From Polyangia bacterium (GTDB taxonomy: Bacteria > Myxococcota_A > Polyangia > Nannocystales > Nannocystaceae), in the NCBI GenBank assembly GCA_030424595.1, contig JAUHWG010000014.1, positions 62,001-126,000 on the forward strand: a stretch of 64,000 nt of DNA, in the 5' to 3' direction. The notes below the pieces were generated by a model. That model ran no database searches. It saw only the letters and a program-made list of their open reading frames with translations, and had not been told where the DNA came from. Shown here piece after piece: positions 55,663 to 63,319 of this stretch. Position 1 is the stretch's first letter, and every line of letters starts with the position of its first letter. A program made the translations under genes and the position numbers.

Positions 55663-56008
55663 AACTCCCTGCATAGGCGTGATGCGGTGGCCAAGCAGCG
55701 CGGCCCACGTCCTCAGCTCACCTCCCACAGGAGGACGAGCCTCGGGGGACGGGCGAGGGGGGACCACGACCGCGCCAACTCGAGAACTCCCTGCATAGGC
55801 GTGATGCGGTGGCCGAGCAGCGCGGCCCACGTCCTCAGCTCACCTCCCACAGGAGGACGAGCCTCGGGGGACGGGCGAGGGGGGACCACGACCGCGCCAA
55901 CTCGAGAACTCCCTGCATAGGCGTGGTGCGGTGGCCAAGCAGCGCGGCCTACGTCCTCAGCTCACCTCCCACAGGAGGACGAGCCTCGGGGGACGGGCGA
56001 GGGGGGAC
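55663..56008. repeat. 122-bp tandem repeat, three copies
   Basis: Copies start at 55663, 55785 and 55907 with an exact 122-bp period and only a few substitutions. The third copy continues into the longer structured element at 55891-56175. The unit contains the hairpin CCTCC-CACA-GGAGG. Confidence 0.92.
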
Positions 56009-56175
56009 ACCGCGAACGAGTCTAGGACGCGGATCGACCCCTTGGAACAAGGGGGCGACGCGCGCTCCGACCTGTCTGAGAGAGTGGTGTCCCCCCTTGA
56101 CCGGCCTTCAGCTCAGCCTCCGCCCCTCCCCATGGACCTTCGCGCCCGAGGACGCCGTCGAAGAGCGAGCACCCC
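55891..56175 (+). repeat. Left copy of ~285-bp structured repeat (inverted at 62931-63214)
   Basis: It matches the reverse complement of 62931-63214 with about 13 differences by eye. It contains an 11-bp inverted repeat GGGGGGACACC (56001-56011) / GGTGTCCCCCC (56086-56096). Inside that lies a hairpin CCCCTTG-GAA-CAAGGGG (56038-56054). Nothing in 55559-56320 supports a gene: frames open through it change residues freely between the two copies. Confidence 0.9.
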
Positions 56176-56320
56176 CACGCGCCGCTCCAGAGACGGGCGC
56201 GCTTTCGCGCGCGGAGGGCGGAGGCGCGGCGCGAAGCTGCCAACAGCGTGCGAAGCCGCCGCTGCGGACGCGTCTGCGCTTGACGTCCCTCCGCCGAGCC
56301 CCGACGATGGGCGCCGCGAA

Positions 56321-56926
56321 ATGGCCAAACCGATCATAGTCAATTGGAAAGGTGTTCAGTCGAGCTTCAAGCTGGAGAAGCTCGATCGGACCAAGCTCTA
56401 CGGGAAGCGTCAGCGGCAGGTCCTCGACCCCGGCGGCGAGCGCTGCGAGCGGGCCGAGCTGACCCGCGACGGCTCCCTCTTGATCCGCACTGGGATGACC
56501 GCCCAGGGGTACTTCGACGGGGACGGGACGTGGATCGCCAACCGCGAGCTCGTCGGCATCGACGCCTCCGGGGAGGTCCTGCCGAAGGTCGACTCGACCC
56601 TCGGCGCTGAGCAGCCGCTCGCCGGTCCGGTGGACCCGACGGAGGTCCTCGATCTGGCGGTCCGCTCGGTCTACATCCTGACCCCGGACGGGCTCGATCC
56701 CGACCTGCAAAAGCGCCTCCTCGCCGGCGAGGTCTTCCGCTTCTCCTTCAACTACCGCGCCGACTACAACGCGGAGACCGCGTTCCTGGTCGGCAACAAG
56801 AGCGGCTTTTTCGCCTTGGTCGGGCAGTCCACCGAGGCGCCCTGGGGCGAGCTCGAGACGGTCGCCCAGGAGACCTTTGAGGACGAGGGAGACGACGACG
56901 ACGATCTCGACTTCGAGATGTTCTAG
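56321..56926 (+). CDS. Uncharacterised protein with SSB-like acidic C-terminal tip (first gene of ligase cassette)
   Basis: 201 residues, no recognised family. The body is mixed alpha/beta (VNWKGVQSSFKLEKLDRTKLYG, LLIRTGMTAQGYFDGDGTWI, VYILTPDGLDPDLQKRLLAG). The last 15 residues are almost all acidic and end ...DDDDDLDFEMF, resembling the acidic tip with terminal Phe of bacterial SSB or phage gp2.5, which recruits repair enzymes. There is no signal peptide. The frame extends upstream through the repeat, but ATG 56321 is taken as the start. It is 96 bp before the second gene of the set. A role with the ligase is inferred from position only. Confidence 0.7.
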   Translation: MAKPIIVNWKGVQSSFKLEKLDRTKLYGKRQRQVLDPGGERCERAELTRDGSLLIRTGMTAQGYFDGDGTWIANRELVGIDASGEVLPKVDSTLGAEQPLAGPVDPTEVLDLAVRSVYILTPDGLDPDLQKRLLAGEVFRFSFNYRADYNAETAFLVGNKSGFFALVGQSTEAPWGELETVAQETFEDEGDDDDDLDFEMF

Positions 56927-57022
56927 TCCTGGCTTCAGCCGAGCTCGGGGCCGCGATGCGGCCTCCTCCGTGAATTTTTTTGACCCGCGCGGGCCCAGGG
57001 CCCGACAGATGAGTAGGGGACG

Positions 57023-57727
57023 ATGCGCAAGATCCACCTGATGAACGAAGCGTCACGCGACGCGACCATCATTATCGATACGGTGAAGACCAAGCCGGGG
57101 CCGACGATGGGCGTCCCGGGCAAGAAGCTCGCCTTTCGCCGCTATCTCGCGGCCACCGACACCGGCCTCCACGAGGCGCTGATCGCCGCCCACGGCGAGG
57201 CCTACGCTCAGGCGTTGATCGACGGGGACCCCGAGATCGACATCGAGCAGGTCGGCAAGTACATAAGCGACACCTCGCCGGTCTTCCTCTCGGCGAGCGG
57301 AGAGGTGCTCCACGTCTCGCCGAACCTCACCGACGTCATCTTCGGACCTGACGGCAGCGAGCGCGAGCGCAAGGAGGCGGCCAACACCCCCGGCAACGTC
57401 AACGACGACACGCCGGTGCGCTGGACCGGGCGCAAGCTGCCGCGCTCCCAGGCGATCACCCGCTTCGCCTTTCGCCGGACGATCGGCGTCAAGCACGTCG
57501 ACGGCCTCACCTTTGACTTCCTCTTCGCGATGGCCAAGCAGCTCCACGAGGAGGACGCGATGGTCATGCTCGGCGGCGGCGCCAAGGGCAAAGAGCCGCT
57601 CATCTTCCAGGAGAACGGGACGCCCTACCGCGGCTTCCTCGAGGGCCGGGTCGACGGCAACCGCTACAAGCTCCTCCTCCACCTCTCCAACCTCGAGCTC
57701 CGCGTCCCCGACGCGGCCGCCTCCTAA
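57023..57727 (+). CDS. Uncharacterised protein (second gene of ligase cassette)
   Basis: 234 residues of no recognised family, no signal peptide or membrane helix. Residues 1-115 are mixed (RRYLAATDTGLHEALIAAHGEAYAQALIDGDPEIDIEQVGKYI, then FLSASGEVLHVSPNLTDVIFGPDG). The C-terminal half is beta-rich with basic patches (KLPRSQAITRFAFRRTIGVKHVDG, YRGFLEGRVDGNRYKLLLHLSNLEL). ATG 57023 follows TAGGGG closely. The ligase gene begins 33 bp downstream, so these two are almost surely one operon. DNA or RNA binding is possible given the partner but is not shown by any motif. Confidence 0.75.
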   Translation: MRKIHLMNEASRDATIIIDTVKTKPGPTMGVPGKKLAFRRYLAATDTGLHEALIAAHGEAYAQALIDGDPEIDIEQVGKYISDTSPVFLSASGEVLHVSPNLTDVIFGPDGSERERKEAANTPGNVNDDTPVRWTGRKLPRSQAITRFAFRRTIGVKHVDGLTFDFLFAMAKQLHEEDAMVMLGGGAKGKEPLIFQENGTPYRGFLEGRVDGNRYKLLLHLSNLELRVPDAAAS

Positions 57728-57760
57728 GCCACCCCCACGATCTCAGGATAGGAGCCCGCC

Positions 57761-59215
57761 ATGAGCCTCTACACGACTGACAGCGCCCGCCCCCTCGGGG
57801 CAGGTCAACAATCCCCAGCCGGCAGCATCACCGACAGCGAGCTCGCGTCGATGGTCCGCGGCTACAAGCGGACGGTCGCGAGCCGCTACCGCTCCCTCAT
57901 CGAGGAGGACCTCGACGGCCTCCACGCCGGCAAGTACCTGGTCTCGCCGAAGATCGACGGCGAGATGTGGTTCCTCATCTACGACAACGGCGAGCCCTTC
58001 CTCGCCTCGCCGACCGGGCGGGTCGTCTCCGGCGACATCCCGGTGCTCCGCGAGGCCAAGGCGGCCGCGTCGAAGGCCCACGGCCGGACCGTGCTCGCCG
58101 GTGAGCTCTTCGCCGCGCGCAAGGGCGGTCGGCCGCGGGTCGGCGACCTCGCCTCGGCGATGGGCGGCGAGACCAAGGCGGAGACCTCCCGGATCGCCTT
58201 CGCCGCGTTTGACTCGATCACCGGAGGCTTTCGCGAGTCGCCGGAGCGGATGCCCGAGTACACCGATCGCCTGGAGTCGATGCAGCGGCTCTTCGACGCC
58301 GGCAAGCGGCTCAAGGCGATCAAGACCGAGTCGGTCACCGGCGGCCCCGCGGTCTCGGAGCTCTTCCAGCAGTGGGTCGCGGGGGGCAAGGGCGAGGGTC
58401 TCGTCATCCGCACCCACGACAACGCGATCGTCTACAAGGCGAAGCCGTCGATCAACATCGACGCCGCGATCATCGGCTACACCGAGTCGAGCGAGGGCCC
58501 GGACAAGGTCGGCGCGGTGCTGATGGGGCTGATGCGCGAGGACGGTCAGTACCAGGTGATCGGCTCCTGCGGGAACATGCCCGGCGAGCAGCGGATCGCG
58601 TTCATGAAGCAGCTCCGCGAGATGCACGTGAACTCGAACTACCGCCACGCGAACTCCAAGGGGGCGCTCTATCGCTTCGTCCGCCCGGAGATCGTCATCG
58701 AGGTCAAGGTGACGGACATCCAGAGCGAGACCTCGGCCGGCGATCGGATCGAGCGCATGGTCCTGGAGTCGACCGAGGACGGCTGGCGCGCGGTTCGCCA
58801 GCTCCCGGGCGCGAGCATCCTCCACCCGGTCTTCGTCCGGGTCCGCGACGACAAGTCGGTCAACTCCACCGACATCCGCGTCGCCCAGGTGCTGGAGCGC
58901 TGCCTGGTCGACTCGATCGACAGCCACGCCGAGCCGCTGGTCCTGCCGGCGAGCGAGATCCTCCGCCGCGAGGTCTACGTCAAGAGCACCAAGGGCAAGG
59001 ACGCGGTCCGCAAGCTGGTGATGTGGCAGACCCACAAGGAGTCCGTCGATCCGAGCTACCCGGCCTACGTCGTCCACTTCACGGACTACAGCCCCGGCCG
59101 CAAGGACCCGCTCAAGCGGGAGGTCCGCCTCGCGCCGACGATCGCCGAGGCCCAGCGCCTCGCCGACGGGATGGTCGCCTCGAACATCAAAAAGGGCTGG
59201 GACAAGCGGGCCTAG
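57761..59215 (+). CDS. Divergent ATP-dependent ligase (covalent nucleotidyltransferase)
   Basis: 484 residues. Motif I Lys64-x-Asp66-Gly67 (SPKIDGEMW), motif III Glu115 (LAGELFA), IIIa (RIAFAAFDSI), motif IV Glu212 (GEGLVIRT) and motif V Lys226/Lys228 (YKAKP) are all present, so adenylation chemistry should work. An OB-like region follows (about 235-330: AAIIGYTESSEGPDKVGAVLMG). An extra C-terminal ~150 residues (SVNSTDIRVAQVLERCLVDSID, EVYVKSTKGKDAVRKLVMW) are not part of the minimal ligase. AGGAG lies six bases before ATG 57761. The best fit is a DNA-ligase-like enzyme, but RNA ligation cannot be excluded. It is in operon with two unknown proteins. Confidence 0.88.
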   Translation: MSLYTTDSARPLGAGQQSPAGSITDSELASMVRGYKRTVASRYRSLIEEDLDGLHAGKYLVSPKIDGEMWFLIYDNGEPFLASPTGRVVSGDIPVLREAKAAASKAHGRTVLAGELFAARKGGRPRVGDLASAMGGETKAETSRIAFAAFDSITGGFRESPERMPEYTDRLESMQRLFDAGKRLKAIKTESVTGGPAVSELFQQWVAGGKGEGLVIRTHDNAIVYKAKPSINIDAAIIGYTESSEGPDKVGAVLMGLMREDGQYQVIGSCGNMPGEQRIAFMKQLREMHVNSNYRHANSKGALYRFVRPEIVIEVKVTDIQSETSAGDRIERMVLESTEDGWRAVRQLPGASILHPVFVRVRDDKSVNSTDIRVAQVLERCLVDSIDSHAEPLVLPASEILRREVYVKSTKGKDAVRKLVMWQTHKESVDPSYPAYVVHFTDYSPGRKDPLKREVRLAPTIAEAQRLADGMVASNIKKGWDKRA

Positions 59216-59377
59216 CCGCTCTCACCGGGGGCTTGGGGCTGCCTCGCGGGGCTCCCTTGCTCGCAGTTTCGATCGTGCGCGACGACGCGGCGGGCCACCG
59301 GGCTCGCCGCGTTTCTTCGTTCTCCCGGCCGACTTCCTGCGCTTGACGAAGTCCTCCGAGGGAGGTCCACTGAGGGC

Positions 59378-60988
59378 ATGCATAGCTCTTACTACTCGAC
59401 CATGCGCGCCTCGATCCTCCTCACCCTCGGCCTTGGCGTCGGCTGTACTGGCGGTGACGGCAAGACGTCCACCGGAGCCTCGAGCGAGGGCACGTCCTCG
59501 TCGTCCAGCACGGGCGAGGGCACGAGCGAGGGCACCGCGATCGCGTCTACCACCGAGGAGACCAGCGGCTCGGCGAGCGCGACCGGGACCACCGGGAGCA
59601 CGGGCAGCACCGGCATGACCGGGAGCACCACCGACGCGACGAGCTCGGGGACCACGGGCGCCGTCGTCTGCGAGGGCTCGACGCCGATCGATCAGGCCGA
59701 CGTCGACGCCGGGACACCGTCGGGCTTTGAGCTCTGCCCCGACGGCGGGATCCACCGGGTCGAGGCGGTCGAGTGCAAGTCGCCGGCGACGCCCGACTCC
59801 TGCACGGACAACTCTGGCGGCGGCTGCTCGAGCGCCGACGACTGCACCGAATTCCCCCACGGTTCGTGCCAGCAGGACATGGAATTCGGCGGGGTGCTCG
59901 GGGCGACGACCTGCTCCTGTGTCTACGGCTGCGCGACCGACGATGAGTGCGGCGCCGGGGAGATCTGCCGCTGCGCCGGCCAGGGTCTCGGGCTCTACAC
60001 GGAGTGCATCGCCGGCGACTGCGTCGACGACGGCGACTGCGGCGACTATCTCTGCGGCCTCTCGCCGGACACCTGCGAGCCGGGCGGCTTCCAGACCGTC
60101 TGTCACGGCGAGTCGGACCTCTGTTACAGCGACTCCGACTGCCCTGACTTTCAGCCCTGCTACTACGAGAATTCGGATCCAGGGCAGTGGCGCTGCCAGG
60201 ACGCGGTCTGCGGGCGGCCCTTCCTCGTCGACGAGGTCGCCCGGGTGGCGCCTGTCGTCGAGCTCGGCTCTGTCCGTGCTGACGGTTGGTCGACCGGGCT
60301 CCGGCCCCAGACCGGCGGCCTCTCGCCGTCGCAGCGCGAGCAGCTCGTCGATCACTGGTCGGCGATCGCGGCGATGGAGCACGCGAGCGTCGCGTCGTTC
60401 GCGAGGGCGCTGCTCGAGCTGATGGCCGTCGGCGCTCCGGCAGATCTCCTGATGGCGACCCAATCAGCGCTCTCCGACGAGATCCGCCACGCACAGCGGG
60501 CCTACGCGCTCGCCTCGGCCTACGCCGATCGTGAGCTCGGGCCTGGGGCGCTGCCGATCGAGGGGGCGCTCACAGGCGCCGGAGATCGTCGTCGTCTGGC
60601 GGAGGCCGTCGCTCAGGAGGCGTGCGTCGCCGAGACGTTGGCGGCCGCGGAGGCCCGGGCGGCGAGCGAGCGGGCGACCTGCCCGGTGGTCCGCCAGGCG
60701 CTCGCCGAGATCGCCGACGACGAGGAGGAGCACGCGCGCCTCGGCTGGCGAACGCTGGCTTGGTTGCTGGAGGGGCTCGATCAGGGGGACCGTGACGGGG
60801 TTGTGGCGGTGCTCGACGGCGCCGTCGCGTCGGCGCTCGAGGGCGTGCAAAACACCCCGTATGAGGACGGCGATCTCGAGGGCTTCGGCGTCCTCCGGGG
60901 GGCCTCACGGGGGGCTGTGGTCCGTTGCGCGGTCGCCGAGATCGTGCGACCCTGCGCGCGGGCAATATCCGGTCTAGAGGCCGCCTAG
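59378..60988 (+). CDS. Lipoprotein with Cys-rich region and C-terminal ferritin-like domain
   Basis: 536 residues. Signal peptide with lipobox GLGVGC (Cys23), a Thr/Ser/Gly linker to about residue 95, then about 24 Cys in residues 98-278 with paired spacing (CCTDDEC-like units), which should be disulfide-bonded. Residues about 318-500 form a four-helix ferritin-like domain with di-iron type ligands: Glu334, Glu368-x-x-His371, Glu414 and Glu449-x-x-His452. Ferritin-like domains usually sit in the cytoplasm; an exported, lipid-anchored one is unusual. It may oxidise or store iron at the cell surface. ATG 59402 is an alternative start. Confidence 0.85.
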   Translation: MHSSYYSTMRASILLTLGLGVGCTGGDGKTSTGASSEGTSSSSSTGEGTSEGTAIASTTEETSGSASATGTTGSTGSTGMTGSTTDATSSGTTGAVVCEGSTPIDQADVDAGTPSGFELCPDGGIHRVEAVECKSPATPDSCTDNSGGGCSSADDCTEFPHGSCQQDMEFGGVLGATTCSCVYGCATDDECGAGEICRCAGQGLGLYTECIAGDCVDDGDCGDYLCGLSPDTCEPGGFQTVCHGESDLCYSDSDCPDFQPCYYENSDPGQWRCQDAVCGRPFLVDEVARVAPVVELGSVRADGWSTGLRPQTGGLSPSQREQLVDHWSAIAAMEHASVASFARALLELMAVGAPADLLMATQSALSDEIRHAQRAYALASAYADRELGPGALPIEGALTGAGDRRRLAEAVAQEACVAETLAAAEARAASERATCPVVRQALAEIADDEEEHARLGWRTLAWLLEGLDQGDRDGVVAVLDGAVASALEGVQNTPYEDGDLEGFGVLRGASRGAVVRCAVAEIVRPCARAISGLEAA

Positions 60989-61052
60989 GTCCATCCCCTG
61001 GGCTGTCTCGGTCACGATCGGGGACTTGCCAACCCCCCCGAGATACACAGCA

Positions 61053-61865
61053 ATGAACACAGACATCCTCCCTGAATTCCTCCGCCCCTACGGCGACCTG
61101 ATCTTCGGCAGTGTCTACGCGATCCTGATCCTGGTCGTCGGGTGGATCGCCGCGAAGTGGGCCCACTCGTTCGTTCTCAAGGTCTTCCGCAAGCGCAAGG
61201 TCGACGAGTCGCTCGGGCGCTTCCTCGCGGCGCTGGTCCAGTACACCGTGCTGGCGATGGGCGTCATCGCGGCGCTGAACAAGGTTGGCGTCGAGACCAC
61301 CAGCGTCGTCGCGATCTTCGCGACGGCGGGCCTGGCCGTCGGCTTGGCCCTCCAGGGGAGCCTCTCGAACTTCGCCAGCGGCGTGCTCCTGCTCCTCTTC
61401 CGCCCGCTGACGATCGGCGACATGGTCACGGTCGGCGGCCACTTCGGCAAGGTCGCGGAGATCGGCCTCTTCGCGACGACGGTGATCAGCCCCGACAACG
61501 AGACCTGCGTGATCCCCAACTCGGCGGTCACCGGCGGTAGCATCGTCAACCACACGAGCCGCGGCACCTGGCGCGGAAGCGTGTCGATCGGCGTCGCCTA
61601 TGGCACCGACGTCAAGGTGGCGATGGCGGCCCTGGAGCGGGCGCAAAAGCGCGCTGCGCTGGTCCTCCAGGACCCGGCGCCGCATGTCGCCCTGGTCGGC
61701 TTCGGCGACTCCTCGGTCGACTTCCTGGTCTTCGGCTGGGCGAAGTCTGACGACTATCTCGACATGCTCCACAACCTTCGGGTCGCGATCTACGAGGAGC
61801 TCAACGCCGCCAACATCGAGATCCCGTTCCCGCAGATGGTGATGCACAAGGCCGACGCGGCCTAG
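61053..61865 (+). CDS. MscS-family small-conductance mechanosensitive channel
   Basis: 270 residues, close to E. coli MscS. Three membrane helices: about 15-35, 55-80 and the pore helix TM3 at about 85-115 with the Gly/Ala-rich face (GLAVGLALQGSLSNFASGVLLLLF) and the RPLTIGD hinge. A cytoplasmic beta/vestibule domain follows (VTVGGHFGKVAEIGLFATTV, VIPNSAV). It releases solutes upon hypo-osmotic shock. ATG 61053 starts the normal N-terminus; the TTG extension at 61026 was not used. It is followed after 37 bp by a hydrolase gene on the same strand. Confidence 0.95.
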   Translation: MNTDILPEFLRPYGDLIFGSVYAILILVVGWIAAKWAHSFVLKVFRKRKVDESLGRFLAALVQYTVLAMGVIAALNKVGVETTSVVAIFATAGLAVGLALQGSLSNFASGVLLLLFRPLTIGDMVTVGGHFGKVAEIGLFATTVISPDNETCVIPNSAVTGGSIVNHTSRGTWRGSVSIGVAYGTDVKVAMAALERAQKRAALVLQDPAPHVALVGFGDSSVDFLVFGWAKSDDYLDMLHNLRVAIYEELNAANIEIPFPQMVMHKADAA

Positions 61866-61902
61866 TCCACACCACCTCCCGTAGTCACGACAGGACCCCA
61901 GC

Positions 61903-62835
61903 ATGCAAGCCGAGATCACGACCGCTCCCGCGCCCGACGGCGTCGGAGTTCATCTCCACATCTGGCGTCCTGACGACGGGAGCACGCTGCGCGGGGCCGT
62001 GGTCATCAGCCACGGCCTCGCCGAGCACTCGGCCCGCTACGCTCGCTTCGCCGAGGCCCTCACGGGGGCGGGCTTCGCCGTCTACGCCCACGACCATCGC
62101 GGTCATGGGCGCACTTCGCCAGAGGCGGAGCACGGCTTCTTCGCGGAGGTCAACGGCTGGCAGCGGGTCATCGATGATCTGGGCCGCGTCGTCGCGCGCG
62201 CCCGCAAGGACAACCCCGAGGTCCCCTGCGTGCTCTTTGGCCACAGCATGGGGACCGCGGTCGTTCTCTCCTGGCTTATCGCCAACTCGGAGAAGGTGGA
62301 CGCAGTGGTGCTCTCAGGGCCGACCGGGAGGGTCGGACCGCTCCTGTCGGCGGGCCGCGTGGTCGCGTCGGTGGAGGTCCGCCGGCTGGGCAAGCGGGGG
62401 CCGTCGAAGCTCCTCAACAGCATGGCGTTTGGCGCCTACAACAAGGCGTTCAAGCCCAACCGTACAGATTTTGATTGGCTCTCCAAGGACCCCGCGGAGG
62501 TCGACGCCTACGTCGCGGATCCGTGGTGTGGCTTTGTCGCGTCGGCCCAGCTCTGGGTCGATCTTCTCGGCGGTCAGGCGTTGATCCAGAGCCCGGCGCT
62601 CGGACGGATCCGCCGCGACCTGCCGATCTATGTCGTCGCCGGCGCGCGCGATCCGGTCGGGGGCCAGGGGGCTCAGGTGAAGGCCTGGATCAAGCTCGCC
62701 CGCGGCTACGGCTTGGCGGTCGAGGAGCGCATGTGGGTCGACGGGCGCCATGAGATGCTCAACGAGGTCGAGCGCGAGAAGGTCACGGCGGACGTGATCG
62801 GTTGGCTCGATCGCCAGCTCGCGACGGCCTCTTAG
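61903..62835 (+). CDS. Alpha/beta hydrolase, monoacylglycerol-lipase-like
   Basis: 310 residues of the Hydrolase_4/S33 type. The oxyanion region ISHGLAEHSARY and HDHRGHGRT are typical of bacterial monoacylglycerol lipases. Nucleophile Ser115 is in GHSMG, the acid lies in GARDPV near residue 250, and the His lies in DGRHEMLNE near residue 285. No signal peptide. It hydrolyses monoacylglycerol or lysophospholipid-type esters. AGGACC lies upstream of ATG 61903. With the MscS gene 37 bp before it, it may form a two-gene operon. Confidence 0.93.
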   Translation: MQAEITTAPAPDGVGVHLHIWRPDDGSTLRGAVVISHGLAEHSARYARFAEALTGAGFAVYAHDHRGHGRTSPEAEHGFFAEVNGWQRVIDDLGRVVARARKDNPEVPCVLFGHSMGTAVVLSWLIANSEKVDAVVLSGPTGRVGPLLSAGRVVASVEVRRLGKRGPSKLLNSMAFGAYNKAFKPNRTDFDWLSKDPAEVDAYVADPWCGFVASAQLWVDLLGGQALIQSPALGRIRRDLPIYVVAGARDPVGGQGAQVKAWIKLARGYGLAVEERMWVDGRHEMLNEVEREKVTADVIGWLDRQLATAS

Positions 62836-62930
62836 GGATCGAACGATCGTCGGCGTTGAGCGCCCTCGTGGGAGTTCGCCGAGATGCGGGCTCCGGGGGT
62901 CGAGGCTCATTCTGGCGGTGTACTTGCTGA

Positions 62931-63214
62931 GGGGTGCTCGCTCTTCCGCGGCGTCCTCGGGCGCGAAGGTCCATGGGGTGGGGCGGAGGCTGAGCTGAGG
63001 GCCGGTCAAGGGGGGACACCACTCCCTCAGACAGGTCGGAGCGCGCGTCGTCCCCTTGTTCCAAGGGGCCGATGCGCGTCCTAGACTCGTTCGCGGTGTC
63101 CCCCCTCGCCCGTCCCTCGAGGCTCGTCCTCCTGTGGGAGGTGAGCTGAGGACGTGGGCCGCGCTGCTTGGCCACCGCATCACGCCTATGCAGGGAGTTG
63201 GCGAGTTGGCGCGG
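62931..63214 (-). repeat. Right copy of ~285-bp structured repeat (inverted relative to 55891-56175)
   Basis: It carries the same internal features: outer arms GGGGGGACACC (63010-63020) and GGTGTCCCCCC (63095-63105), inner CCCCTTG-TTC-CAAGGGG (63052-63068). It is a single copy with no 122-bp tandem duplication. The gap 62836-63319 holds no gene. Confidence 0.9.
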
Positions 63215-63319
63215 ACTGTCACCTCTACGCGAAACTTGCGTCCCCTGGGGTCGGCACTCGCCGGTGAAGACCTCTCGAGAAGGCGCAGCTCGAGGGTCTC
63301 CGAGCTGGTCCGAGCGGAG

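Noticed and set aside
55931..56320. 130-codon upstream extension of the first cassette gene through the repeat
   Set aside because: The same frame in the inverted copy differs mostly by amino-acid-changing substitutions, so the repeat is not coding.
55891..63214. Composite transposon
   Set aside because: No transposase, integrase or target-site duplication is visible. Only the inverted flanks are seen, so it is kept as a finding, not annotated as a mobile element.
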